Program-made: the position numbers and the translations under genes
Assembly: GCA_016169945.1 (NCBI GenBank)
Contig: JADLSH010000393.1
Span: 9,585,501 to 9,649,500, forward strand
DNA from: Trachythela sp. YZ-2020
Lineage: Eukaryota; Cnidaria; Anthozoa; Malacalcyonacea; Clavulariidae
Length of the DNA: 64,000 nt
Reading direction: 5' to 3'
Part shown: one piece after another, positions 31,329 to 43,019 of the stretch
How the letters are laid out: each line of letters starts with the position of its first letter
Numbering within the stretch: the first letter of the stretch is position 1
The notes under the pieces: generated by a model
Told to the model about the DNA's origin: nothing
Seen by the model: only the letters and a program-made list of their open reading frames with translations
The model's database searches: none

Positions 31329-33564
31329 CTAAAACATGTCCACTGCGTTAACATTTACTCTAAAATCGTCCACGAAGTCATTACTGTTCTTAAAAGGCCT
31401 TCTAGATCCCCTAACACTAATGTTTACTGATCTTAGGATTTCAAACGACAAGCGTGTTCTGAGCCAGGTAATCACCGCATGATATGGTTCACCGTCCTTT
31501 CTTGATAGTTTGTCGGTCAGATGCTTCAAGAAGGTTTGACACTCTGTCCCGATACCTCCGTTGGTTCCAAAGACCAATGGTGTGAAAGTCCCCATTTCGA
31601 CGTCGAGTACTCGCTGCTGATATTTTCTCTTCTTTTCATTTACCAGCACTTGTGGTGTCGTGGTCACCACGCTTGCCTTTCAAGCTGGGAGACCCGGGTT
31701 CAATCCTTGGTCGGACCTCTACTCATGGTTTTAAAATAATTGAGGAGAAAGTGCTACCTTTACATTGACATCAGTAAATGGTTAGACTTTCGCGTCTTCT
31801 CGGATAAGGACGTTAAAATCGTAGGTACCTCGGATCCCCTATCAATTGGGCAATAGCCTGTTGGGAAATCCGCTCACCAATGAGTGAGAAACTCAATAAA
31901 CTCAATAAACTCAATTCTCCTGCTCTTTGAAGATTGTAGATGTAGGCTTGTTCTGGTTACATTTGGATTTGACGTGCGTTACTCTAACATCAGAAAATGC
32001 CGTCACTCCTCGCGACCAAAAACCTCCTGCTTTCATGTCCAGTCTTGCCTCCAGGCTTCTAACAGCGGTTCTATGGTGAAATCGTTCGTTATCTAGCGGT
32101 TGAAGATGTGGCTCTACATCTACATTTTACATACCTTGCTGATAAGCGAGGTTAGTAAATCTCGAATACCGTCATGCCTCTGGGCTACAAATCCTCCCTT
32201 CTTGCACGAAAGGGCGTGGTTGATTGTAAATCGCTCTCCACATGTACATAGACTTGGTAAGTCGAGCAAAGGTATGTTGTACCGCAGTCGCAAAGAGTCT
32301 CTAAATTCTTGTTTATCCATGGCCAAACCTTGCTCTTCAAGAGGTAACGCGTTAAGCCACGAGCTTACTCCCTTATCTCTCGACTGGTGTATCAAACGCA
32401 GAAGGTCACTCGACAGGGTGGCATCGATGGTCTCCATTCTTGCTTGCACGGACTCCTTTTTGAGTGACTGGTGGTATCTCTTGCGATCCTCTGTGGACGT
32501 CTCACCCATCATCATCACGGGACTTTGTGCCACAATAGATTCAACATGCGCCATCGTTATTGAAGTGGATGCAGCATATTGTTGCGGGGCGTCAATTCTC
32601 AAAGCTGGTATACCCAGGCCACCTTGCGCTGGTGTCAACGTGACGAGCTGACGTAGCTGGTCGGGGAGCGGTTCCGTTTGCCCAAATAGAGTTGGAAGAA
32701 GCAGATATCATCAATCACTTCATGAATTGGATCTACATATTCTTCAAAAGACTCTATTATCCGCATGAAATATGTAAATTTGGATTTATAGCCTTTTGTG
32801 AAGCACGATATATGCTGCATGAGGTTGATTCTTCGCGATTTCAGAGAGTGTTTCAATTTCTTCCTTCCATTTCAGGACTTTATCACCACAATACTGATCT
32901 TTATAATAATATATGATCTATGACCGCCTCCAGGTGACAACGACCTTCGGTCGTTATGTTGACTTCCTCCACGAACACCCTCTTTGCTTCCTCCGCCAAC
33001 GACTCCGACTTGACAATCAACCAACTTTTTGACCCATTGACGAAATAGCCATATTTCTTTCCTTCCTTACTCAACTGTTTGTACCAGTCATACAACGGTA
33101 CAAGCCTTCCTCCTCCGGCTGAATCATCTGCTAGCCATACTTGCTTGACATCTGGAATTTGTACCCTCAAATTCTGGATCATGATTGATGTAATAACTGA
33201 GTACCAAGGCATAGCCAGTGGGTCACCTTGAGTGGTTCCCTCTTGTGACATCATCTCACCCCCACCACATATAAATAGCCTGGAAGGGCTTCTGTACGAA
33301 TTTATAATGTACAGAGACATTTCTTTGCAGATTATACGAATGTTATGCATGGCTACAGACCTGTTCATTCGGTTGAATGCATTGCTCGCATCAATCAATA
33401 ATATTCCATCCGTCCCTTCTTCCTCGAAAACTGCGTGTTGTTGGAAAACAATAGTATAATTTGAACATTTCTGTAATTCAGTTATATGCCTTTGCCTGAC
33501 CGAAGAAGAATTGGCTCTAGTTGTAACGACTATAACGAGAACGGCGCATGAAAACCTATCTTCG
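31329..33564 (-). pseudogene. R2-like non-LTR retroelement with C-terminal nuclease-like region
   Basis: RT (33572-32901): DGILLIDASNAFNRMNRS, EGTTQGDPLAMPWYS and VWLADDSAGGG, where LADD replaces the usual F/YADD. After a frameshift comes RT-linker sequence (TPAQGGLGIPALRI), a CxC...H...C site (LCTCGERFTINHALSCKKGG), then ARLDMKAGGFWSR and FSDVRVTHVKSKC (about 31920-32095). This has the D...D-x-K spacing of a restriction-like endonuclease. The end (RKYQQRVLDVEMGTFTPLVF, WLRTRLSFEILRS) is at 31640-31329. The subfamily is inferred. Frameshifts, the 5' truncation at 33564 and a SINE inside the C-terminal region make it inactive. Confidence 0.75.
31642..31915 (+). mobile_element. tRNA-Glu-like SINE, full length
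   Basis: It starts ACCAGCACTTGTGGTGTCGT with a box-A-like TGGTGTCGTGGTCACC and a good box B GGGTTCAATCC, has a ~180-bp body, and ends in a repeated ACTCAATAA tail. It splits the retroelement coding sequence between KEQEN and EKKRKY. It is not a functional tRNA: the anticodon stem does not pair. Its head recurs in the transposon nest at 13.5-15.8 kb. Confidence 0.8.
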
Positions 33565-33619
33565 CACATCAATGGACCAAGAACGCTTCAATTCTATCGC
33601 TCTCATTAACATTGACAAG

Positions 33620-33933
33620 CAGGGCCGTATCCAAGAGTGAACGGAGAAAATGCGAGTGACATTTGCATGTCACACCAATTATTTCACAGAAAATATATTT
33701 TTTCTTTAAGAATTAGACTAAATGATTATTTAGTAACTTATATTTTGAACCATTAGTATTATTATTGAACCATGGCAATGAGTGTACGCGATTTTGAATG
33801 TATATTATCTTGGTATCAGAGTGGTCTCAGAATGCACGAAATACACTTTTAGAACACTCATATTTTCAAAATTTAGGACCTCCCTACAGATTCTCGGACT
33901 TTTGGCCTCGTTAACATCGTGGCTACGGCCCTG
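33620..33933. mobile_element. hAT-like MITE, copy A
   Basis: Termini CAGGGCCGTATCC and GGCTACGGCCCTG. No clean TSD. A related piece lies at 59300-59475 and the termini resemble those at 53639. Confidence 0.65.
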
Positions 33934-34830
33934 ACAAACACATGCCAACAAAAGTTTTAAGAACGACATGATTAACCTGAAAATAATTGACACTTTTGGT
34001 CAACGACATGGACGATATAGGTATTTTTTCTAAGTTATGCATGTAACCTCCTACTCAGGGGTGACGCCAGGAATTCCCCGATGAGGGGGCTAGGGTCCCC
34101 GACGAGGGGTCTAGAGGTGATAACAAGTGAAAATTCAGCATATTTATTTGTAAAATACAAATTAATACTTATTATTGTTATCGGCAATATGTTATTATCC
34201 AAATTCGGGCATTTTGGGTAAGCTTTAAAATTCGGGCAAAATTTTGTTGGTCCCTAAACATTAACGAAGTTGCTCCCGTACGCCTATGGCCATATTTAAT
34301 CACTGTTTGTCGGCTTCATAAGTAACAGGACAAGTTCATGTAAATAATGTAATAACAAGTCCTTAATGAAATATTTAATATCTCAGTGAAAAAAATTAAA
34401 CCACACAAAAGGGAGGAGCCTGAAAACGATGTTGATTAACCACTGATATGTACGCCAGTCTACATAAAGTGAAAAAAAGCAATTTATGCAGCTATAATCG
34501 CAGTTTTTTGTGAATTGCCCAATCAGCGAAGTGCCTCAACTCCCGCTACGTGGGGAACTTCCCTATAAAGATCACTAATGATAAAGTGTACTGCAATATA
34601 CTATACCATTACCAACAAATACAGCAAGTGTATTTGCTTATATTTTGATCATATAATTGATATGATTGTGTCGAGAAATTGGCCGGTAATATACTTGCCA
34701 TAAAGTGTATAAATAAGTTCAGCAAAGTTGACCCAAAGCAGAACCAAAACCGAATAAAGTTGCCATCTAAGCAGTTTTTTATTTTGGTAGGTATAGGTAA
34801 GAATTTATGATTACGGTCTATATATGGCTA

Positions 34831-34836
34831 TATAAA
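34831..34836 (+). promoter_or_regulatory. TATA box of first exon A
   Basis: TATAAA lies 97 bp upstream of the ATG in GGCTATATAAAGGAGGC. Copy B has the same box at 37977-37982. Confidence 0.5.
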
Positions 34837-34927
34837 GGAGGCTTTGAAACGACATAATCATTGTTGTAATTAACTCTCACTGATAAGTTAAGCCTAATAC
34901 GGAATTATATAGTTATAACTTGTTAGA

Positions 34928-35138
34928 ATGGAGATGAATAGTCAAGGTGCAATTTGGTTGATATGTATACCTGGCATCATCCTAATATGTCTGTCCAATA
35001 TGACGAGCTGCTGTATCGATGGACTGACCTATTACTCCCATGATTTAGAAGATTGTCTGGACTGTCCAGACTCACCTTTGATACATTGTGGAGGCGTCCA
35101 CAAGAGCGACAGAAGGTCTTGCTTAGCAGGCTGTATAG
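34928..35138 (+). CDS. TNFR-like gene, first exon A (signal peptide and cysteine-rich domain)
   Basis: Seventy codons plus one base. Residues 1-27 are a hydrophobic signal sequence (IWLICIPGIILICLS). Cysteines 28, 29, 43, 46, 54, 65 and 69 follow, with LTYYSHDLEDCLDC spaced as in the single cysteine-rich domains of BCMA- or Fn14-type TNF receptors. The donor ATAG/GTAATA leaves phase 1, matching the acceptor at 39715-39716. Identical in protein to exon B. To be used it must splice over copy B. Confidence 0.7.
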
Positions 35139-36675
35139 GTAATATATTGTGATTTAGGTTTAAACTGTTCAGATTCTTGTGTTTCCATGGTATGTGTAAA
35201 CGAACACATATTAATCGCTCATATTGTGAACATAATTGCCTATAGAATATAGTTTGACTCAGTCACAGGACTCAACTCTTTATATATAACTGAGCTTAAT
35301 TGAGACCAAACTCGCTGTACGTGTGATACAACTATGATATACATTGCCTTGTTCTATTTTGTAGTCCTGTAATATTCGGTGTGCAATAAAATCAGTTTTA
35401 CTCTCGCCTTACTGACCATGGCGTTGAGTTAAAGTTCGCATTAGAAGGAACATAGCGATTTCCAGAATGACGTCATTTAATTGGTGAACTCGATTGGTAT
35501 AAGCTGTGCTTCCTTGGCCATATTTCGGGTTGGAAACAAAGTTCAAAATCTAATTCATTTAGCATTTCGCAATAGTTTTATATTTATATGTTTTTAAGCA
35601 AACTGTTTGTTTTAAACAAACCGAATGTTTGCAAAGATAAGTCAGTATCGTTGTTTTAATACTTAATACGAACTAACAGTCAAAGTCTATTATATCGCTG
35701 GACACTTGAAAAGGACAATGTGATGTCTATATGTACGATATCTTATTTTTATACAATATAAATATACTCAAATTATAAAACCAAGTAAAACCTATAATCC
35801 GCATTGCATCAAGGTTGCATGACTTGCATGATGCCTGATAAATTATCTCGCTACGCCAATTTGGGCCAATTTGCAATTGCAAATGCTTAATAATAATCTT
35901 TTATTATCCATCTTCAGTTAAAAAGTACAATGGATTTACATTGTGAAAACTAGAGACTATAGTATATATATATAGTTATACGTATGTAAGATATGTACAG
36001 GCTAAAAATGAATCAAAAACATTGCAGGTGTACTACGATACTTGTAAATTGGCTAATTTTATCATCAACATCTTGCGCATTAAAAACTGGTATATCCATT
36101 CCTCCTTATCTAATTTAATTCCTAGAGATTTTAGTATATTAGGCTTCATCAAACGTACTCTGCGTGAAAGAAGCTTAATGTTCTGATCATCCTTTTCTGG
36201 GCAGTATATAGCAGGTTTATATTCAGATTAAACTGCCTGCAAAGCACATTAAGCTTCATTTGCTTGAAGGTTGCTCCAGGTTTCACCAGTAAATAATCGT
36301 TGGTGATTACTCAAAGTAATAATAAAAATTACAAAAAGTAGAAACTAGCCATTCTAGATTTTTCGACTGACATGGATCAATGAGTACATCCCTATGGGGT
36401 AGGGGGTATGCATGCTGAGATGAGGGTAATTCCCAATGCAAGCGATTTTCGGGAAAGTCCCAAAATTAACATTATAAAAGGCATGGATTCCATGGATGCT
36501 TCCTGCCAGGCAAAATTTAAAATTTATGCAGGAAATGGTTTAAAGCAAGCGCATTAAGAGTAGACTCTGGAAATAGTTTTGTTTTGTTTTCCGTCAAATC
36601 TCAATGGCCAATCTCAATGGCACATCAATGGACCAAGAACGCTTCAATTCTATCGCTCTCATTAACATTGACAAG

Positions 36676-37009
36676 CAGGGCCGTATCCAACAGTGAACGG
36701 AGAAAATGCGAGTGACATTTGCATGTCGCACCAATTATTTCACAGATAACATTTTTTTTCTTTAAGAATTAGACTAAATGATTATTTAATAACTTATATT
36801 TTGAACCATTAGTATTATTATTGAACCATGGCAATGAGTGTACGCGATTTTGAATGTATATTATCTTGGTATCAGAGTGGTCTCAGAATGCACGAAATAC
36901 ACTTTTAGAACACTCATATTTTCAAAATTTAGGACCTCCCTACAGATTCTCGGACTTTTGGCCTCGAAAAAATTATTGCGCCAATGTTAACATCGTGGCT
37001 ACGGCCCTG
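36676..37009. mobile_element. hAT-like MITE, copy B
   Basis: Same element as at 33620-33933, duplicated with its surroundings; it keeps ~20 bp (AAAAATTATTGCGCCAATG) missing from copy A. Confidence 0.65.
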
Positions 37010-37976
37010 ACAAACACATGCCAACAAAACTTTTAAGAACGACATGATTAACCTGAAAATAATTGACACTTTTGGTCAACGACATGGACGATATAGGTAT
37101 TTTTTCTAAGTTATGTAACCTCCTACTCAGGGGTGACGTCAGGAATTCTCCGATGAGGGGGCTAGGGTCCCCGACGAGGGGTCTAAGTTCTTAGAGGTGA
37201 TAACAAGTGAAAATTCAGCATATTTATTTGTAAAATGCAATTAAAAGTGGTTATTATTGTTATCGGCAATATGTTATTATCCAAATTCGGGCATTTTGGG
37301 TAAGCTTTAAAATTCGGGCAAAATTTTGTTGGTCCCTAAACATTAACGAAGTTGCTCCCGTACGCCTATGGCCATATTTAATCACTGTTTGTCGGCTTCA
37401 TAAGTAACAGGACAAGTTCATGTAAATGATGTAATAACAAGTCCTTAATGAAATATTTAATATCTCAGTGAAAAAAATTAAACCACACAAAACGGAGGAG
37501 CCTGAAAACGATGTTGATTAACCACTGATATGTACGCCAGTCTACATAAAGTGAAAAAAAAGCAATTTATGCAGCTATAATCGCAGCTTTTTGTGACTTG
37601 TCCATGCAATGTAGAAATTTTCGAGACGTGCAGAAATTCACGGTTATTATTATATGTTAATTGCCCAATCAGCGAGTGCCTCAACTCCCGCTACGTGGGG
37701 AACTTCCCTATAAAGATCACTAATGATAAAGTGTACTGCAATATACTATACCATTACCAACAAATACAGCAAGTGTATTTGCTTATATTTTGATCATATA
37801 ATTGATATGATTGTGTCGAGAAATTGGCCGGTAATATACTTGCCATAAAGTGTATAAATAAGTTCAGCAAAGTTGACCCAAAGCAGAACCAAAACCGAAT
37901 AAAGTTGCCATCTAAGCAGTTTTTTTATTTTGGTAGGTATGGGTAAGAATTTATGATTACGGTCTATATATGGCTA

Positions 37977-37982
37977 TATAAA
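37977..37982 (+). promoter_or_regulatory. TATA box of first exon B
   Basis: The duplicated box lies 99 bp before the ATG at 38076, so both copies could work as promoters. Confidence 0.5.
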
Positions 37983-38075
37983 GGAGGCTTTTAAACGACA
38001 TAATCATTGTTGTAATTAACTCTCACTGATATAAGTTAAGCCTAATACGGAATTATATAGTTATAACTTGTTAGA

Positions 38076-38286
38076 ATGGAGATGAATAGTCAAGGTGCAA
38101 TTTGGTTGATATGTATACCTGGCATCATCCTAATATGTCTGTCCAATATGACGAGCTGCTGTATCGATGGACTGACCTATTACTCCCATGATTTAGAAGA
38201 TTGTCTGGACTGTCCAGACTCACCTTTGATACATTGTGGAGGCGTCCACAAGAGCGACAGAAGGTCTTGCTTAGCAGGCTGTATAG
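38076..38286 (+). CDS. TNFR-like gene, first exon B (duplicate)
   Basis: Encodes the same 70 residues as exon A, with the same promoter and donor. It is nearer the second exon (1.4-kb intron) and is the simpler partner for it. Confidence 0.8.
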
Positions 38287-40675
38287 GTAATATATTGTGA
38301 TTTAGGTTTAAACTGTTTTCAGATTCTTGTGTTTCCATGGTATGTGTAAACGAACACATATTAATCGCTCATATTGTGAACATAATTGCCTATAGAATAT
38401 AGTTTGACTCAGTCACAGGACTCAACTCTTTATATATAACTGAGCTTAATTGAGACCAAATTCGCTGTACGTGTGATACAACTATGATATACATTGCCTT
38501 GTTCTATTTTGTAGTCCTGTAATATTCGGTGTGCAATAAAACCAGTTTTACTCTCGCCTTACTGACCATGGCGTTGAGTTAAAGTTCGCATTAGAAGGAA
38601 CATAGCGGTTTCCAGAATGACGTCATTTAATTGGTGAACTCGATTGGTATAAGCTGTGCTTCCTTGGCCATATTTCGGGTTGGAAACAAAGTTCAAAATC
38701 TAATTCATTTAGCATTTCGCAATAGTTTTATATTTATATGTTTTTAAGCAAACTGTTTGTTTTAAACAAACCGAATGTTTGCAAAGATAAGTCAGTATCG
38801 TTGTTTTAATACTTAATACGAACTAACAGTCAAAGTCTATTATATCGCTGGACACTTGAAAAGGACAATGTGATGTCTATATGTACGATATCTTATTTTT
38901 ATACAATATAAATATACTCAAATTATAAAACCAAGTAAAACCTATAATCCGCATTGCATCAAGGTTGCATGACTTGCATGATGCCTGATAAATTATCTCG
39001 CTACGCCAATTTGGGCCAATTTGCAATTGCAAATGCTTAATAATAATCTTTTATTATCCATCTTCAGTTAAAAAGTACAATGGTACAATCAAAAACATTG
39101 CAGGTGTACTACGATTACTATATCCAATTCCTAGAGATTTTAGTATATTAGGCTTCATCAAACGTACTCTGCGTGAAAGAAGCTTAATGTTCTGATCCTT
39201 TTCTGGGCAGTATAGCAGGTTTATATTCAGATTAAACCGCCTGCAAAGCACATTAAGCTTCATTTGCTTGAAGGTTGCTCCAGGTTTCACCAGTAAATAA
39301 TCGTTAGTGATTACTCAAAGTAAGTCAAAATTACAAAAAGTAGAAACTAGCCATTCTAGATTTTTCGACTGACATGGATCAATGAGTACATCCCTATGGG
39401 GTAGGGGGTATGCATGCTGAGATGAGGGTAATTCCCAATGCAAGCGATTTTTGGGAAAGTCCCAAAATTAACATTATAAAGGCATGGATTCCATGGATGC
39501 TTCCTGCCAGGCAAAATTTAAAATTTATGCAGGAAATGGTTTAAAGCAAGCGCATTAAGAGTAGACTCTGGAAATAGTTTTGTTTTGTTTTCCGTCAAAT
39601 CTCAATGGCCAATGCATGTTTCCCTCCGGAGAACATTGAAACTCATGGAAAAATAACCATTTTTCCCTCGGGAGCAGACATTGATTGTATAAATTGTATA
39701 TAATTCTACTTTTCAGTGCCGACGTTAACACCAGATGATCGTCAAAAGGAATCAAGTACATACCCGAATCCTTCGTCAACAGAATTAACAAAACCGACTA
39801 CGTCAGGCGATCTTGATCACAAAACAACTAAGGCAAATCCTTCGTCAACAGAACCAACAAAACTGACTACGTCAGGTGATCTTGATCACAAAACAACTAA
39901 GGCAAATCCTTCGTTAACAGAACCAACAAAACTGACTACGTCAGGTGATCTTGATCACAAAACAACTAAGGCAAATCCTTCGTCAACAGAACCAACAAAA
40001 CTGACTACGTCGTCGGATGATCGTAAAACAACCAAGGCAAATCCTTCATCGAAACAGCCAACAAAACTGACTACGTCGTCGGATGATCGTAAAACAACCA
40101 AGGCAAATCCTTCATCGAAACAGCCAACAAAACTGACTACGTCGCTGGATGATCGTAAAACAACCAAGGCAAATCCTTCATCGAAACAGCCAACAAAACT
40201 GACTACGTCGCTGGATGATCGGGAAACAACTAAGTCTAAGGCAAATCCTCCGTCAAAACGCCCAACAAAACTGACTACGTCAGGTGATCGTGAAACAACT
40301 AAGGCAAGTCCTAAATCGAAACAGCCAAAAAAACTGACTACGTCAGGTGATCGGGAACAGGAAACAAGAGTAGTAAATCCTCCGTCAAAACAGCCAACGA
40401 AACTGAATCCTAACAAAAACGGTGATCTTCGACATTACGTAGGTGTAATCAAATTGGATCATTTTATTGTATTGGTATGTGTCCTTGTCATCGGATCTTT
40501 GGTAGTTGTCTTTATAGTTTGCCAGGCTAGACGTCCAGAGCGTCCAAACTTTGCAGGGTATATTTTGGTAGTTCCAGATGAAGAAACAACAGCACAATCA
40601 GCAGTGACCAATCCAAGTAGTGATCAACAACTAAGCGTTCAACTTTCCGTACTCACTACTACTCAGCCTCGGTAA
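38076..40675 (+). CDS. TNFR-like single-CRD type I membrane protein, 389 aa
   Basis: Exons 38076-38286 and 39717-40675 join in phase 1 (...AGCIVPTLTPDD). Layout: signal peptide 1-27; one cysteine-rich domain 28-69; stalk about 88-300 of ten 20-24-residue repeats (NPSSTEPTKLTTSGDLDHKT type), rich in Thr, Ser, Pro and Lys and likely O-glycosylated; membrane span 320-339 (FIVLVCVLVIGSLVVVFIVC); 50-residue tail without a death domain. The tail has PDEET (357-361), which fits the short TRAF-binding pattern P/S/A/T-x-Q/E-E. The family call rests on cysteine spacing and topology only. An alternative is an unrelated cysteine-rich surface mucin. No ligand can be named. Confidence 0.75.
39717..40675 (+). 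CDS. TNFR-like gene, exon 2 (stalk, TM, tail)
   Basis: Acceptor CTACTTTTCAG. The frame is open to the TAA at 40673-40675. It carries the repeat stalk, the single span and the tail. It is the only second exon for both first exons. Confidence 0.85.
39770..40400 (+). repeat. In-frame 60-70-bp coding minisatellite
   Basis: Ten units beginning AATCCTTCGTCAACAGAACC or variants, all multiples of three long, build the stalk. Neighbouring units are most alike, as expected from slippage or unequal exchange. Confidence 0.9.
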
Positions 40676-40962
40676 TACACTGTGCGGGAGAACAGAAATG
40701 CAGTGAGCGCCCATTCTCTACGTTTGCACTTTATATTTCTTCATTGCCTGGTAAGGCTTCTTACTTCGAAAAACGTAACCTTAATTGTGCGGAGTTTTAT
40801 ATAATCCTTATATAATATTATATAATTATATACCTTACATAATATTTAGTTAATTGAGTTGTATATTATCTATAATTACTTAGGCTATAAGTGCATAGAA
40901 ATGAGCATATATAAGGCTTGTTCAGCAATACAGACCATATACTTGTCCAGTTGTCCATAGTC

Positions 40963-40968
40963 AATAAA
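40963..40968 (+). terminator. Poly(A) signal of the TNFR-like gene
   Basis: AATAAA lies 288 bp after the stop; a second one follows at about 40986. From 41000 to 42620 I see no gene or clear repeat, only AT-rich sequence. Confidence 0.55.
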
Positions 40969-42629
40969 ATAAGGGTTGGGAAACTCAATAAAACTACAAA
41001 TTGAACTTATTGTTATGTGTTCTCTCCCAACCAATAGCAACGGTTCACTCTTTTTCCTATCCGTGAATACGGTGATATTTCATAATAGTCAATTTTAAAT
41101 ATTGGTCATTGTTCAATTCATGGTTGATTTATCGAAAAAGCAAAATGCACTTGGCGATGTAATAATCCTACAGTATTGTATTTACCATGCATCGAGTTAC
41201 CTACCTATCTTTCTTCTTCTGTTGACTAGAGACAGACCTTAGCAAGGGTAGATGCCAACGTCGGATGATTTTAGAAATTGTTTCGGATCGATTTTCGCCT
41301 TACTTCGATAATTAAAACAAATATGAAGAGAATATTTTTTCAACCGAAACTTTGGACTTGTAACTCCTGAGATACTTTAATAGTTACATGCACCACAGTT
41401 TTTGCGTCGATTTTATAGAAGTACCATAAGGACTAGTATGTTACTATCAAGTGTCAACGCATGAGTATATACTTGTCAATGGCAAGGGTGTCAAAAAATG
41501 GGGGCAGAACTCTCGGTTGTAAAAGTCAGTCTAAAGAAAATGAATTGTAATTTTTATAGCTTTATGGCTGGTTTGTAATAGCATGAGTGCAATTGAGGGG
41601 AAAATTTGTACGACGCCACGAGTGAATTTTTCAACAACTTATATTTATTTGTTTTTAGTTGACCTAAATGATCTAAGGACGAAAAACAATTTGTTTGGTT
41701 AGATCAGTGAATACTATATTTCGTCATATCAACTCATAACAAGTATGGAGTGATAATTACATCATATTACACGAATTGACGTCATACGTGTGATATGAAA
41801 AGAAATAATAACGCACGTTTGACGTCACGACAAACACGAACAATATGATGTCGCCTTCGGCCGTTCGCAGGTTTAAGGGAAGGAGAATTTAAAAAATAAA
41901 GGTTATAACATAAGTAGATTAACGTCATAAGAAATATCATGAAAAATATGTTAAAAAGTATATATTTCTATCAAGTGTTTTTTGTTTAATAAATATTTAA
42001 TTGAAGTTTGCTCCAAGAGCGATAAATAGTTCATCTAGGGGGCTCACTTCACATTTACAACAATATATAACACACAACGTGATCAGACATACACTACGAT
42101 ACATAAATACACACAACGAATACTGAAAAATTAGTAAGTGCTCAGTTAGTAAATATGTTTCAATTTCTATATTATTATATTATTTACTTCATATTTCACG
42201 TTGTAAGATAAACTTCATACTTCATATTTCACGTTGTAAGATAAACAATCTTCACTACTAAACTCTATAATTTATAAAGCAAGGCAAATGATAAGCCAAA
42301 TATGTTGAACTGAATTTTTACGCCCAGTATTTCACGAGATTCACACTGTATTTAATATACACATGTTCGGACAAGCATTAGACATGAAATTTGAAAAAGT
42401 ACAAAATCGGTGATAAATTTTCAAATATATTCGATCATGATGTATTTACTTATGAAACATTTTCAGATTATTTACTGCCTTGCGATCTCAGATAATATAA
42501 TTTGTGAGGATTCAGAGACAGAGTATAATATGCATGTTTTCAAAAAATCATGCCATGAATTCTAACAGTAACAACACCCAATATAAAATATATTTAGTAC
42601 CGAACTTTCTCTTAGTCTCATTTTAATTA

Positions 42630-42857
42630 TAGACTTTTGTGTTTTTTAATGACCAAGACTTAACGTGTATCAATGTAACGACGTTTCGCAGTTTACTCTA
42701 TCATCAGGTTGAAAAACTTCAAATTTGCGATCTTATATGCTAGTTGTTTTGATCGCAAATTTGCAGTTTTTCAACCTGATGATGGAGTAAACTCCGAAAC
42801 GTCGTTACATTAAATACACGTTAAGCCTTGTTCTTGGTCATTAAAAAACACAAAAAC
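42630..42857. mobile_element. Inverted Penelope-like termini with hammerhead-like cores
   Basis: Arms of about 100 bp (42630-42731 and 42750-42857) face each other. The plus arm has CTGATGA, a GGAG-TAAA-CTCC stem-loop, GAAAC, then GTC (42776-42803): the conserved hammerhead core order. The minus arm (42707-42680) has the same core with a damaged stem (AGAG/CTGC). Penelope-like elements often carry inverted terminal copies and hammerhead motifs. No RT is present here. Confidence 0.65.
42776..42803 (+). ncRNA. Hammerhead ribozyme-like core
   Basis: CTGATGA, perfect 4-bp stem II (GGAG/CTCC) with TAAA loop, GAAAC, GTC. Paired with a decayed copy on the other strand at 42680-42707. Confidence 0.55.
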
Positions 42858-43019
42858 ACTATAAAATAGATACAGTGCTTCAAATGTTTACATTTTATGT
42901 TCAATGCCGGAAATTTAGCAACTGTCACTGAGTCTGAATACAAAACGATTCGCTGTAGCAAACCAAATTATATGTAGTCAGAATCTTTAGACGATAAAAT
43001 AACTATAGCCTACGTACGA

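Larger units (their letters stand above)
33565..36612 (+). repeat. 3-kb tandem duplication, copy A
   Basis: It begins CACATCAATGGACCAAGAAC and ends TCTCAATGGCCAAT; copy B (36621-39613) has the same ends. It holds a hAT-like MITE, a promoter and the TNFR-like first exon, then intron sequence. Long stretches are base-identical to B; A lacks ~20 bp near 33910 and carries an extra segment at about 35940-36110. Confidence 0.95.
36621..39613 (+). repeat. 3-kb tandem duplication, copy B
   Basis: Second unit, joined to A across CTCAATGGCACATCAATGG, where short homology (TCAATGG) may have served the event. It lies about 100 bp before the shared second exon. Confidence 0.95.

Noticed and set aside
31642..31725. 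Functional tRNA gene
   Set aside because: A and B boxes are present, but the anticodon stem does not pair and the sequence continues into a SINE body and tail.
39955..40416. 153-codon minus frame opposite the receptor stalk
   Set aside because: Antisense shadow of the in-frame repeat; it repeats only because the sense strand does.
42301..42620. Coding exons between the receptor gene and the hammerhead pair
   Set aside because: No frame, splice pair or motif stood out; the stretch is AT-rich.
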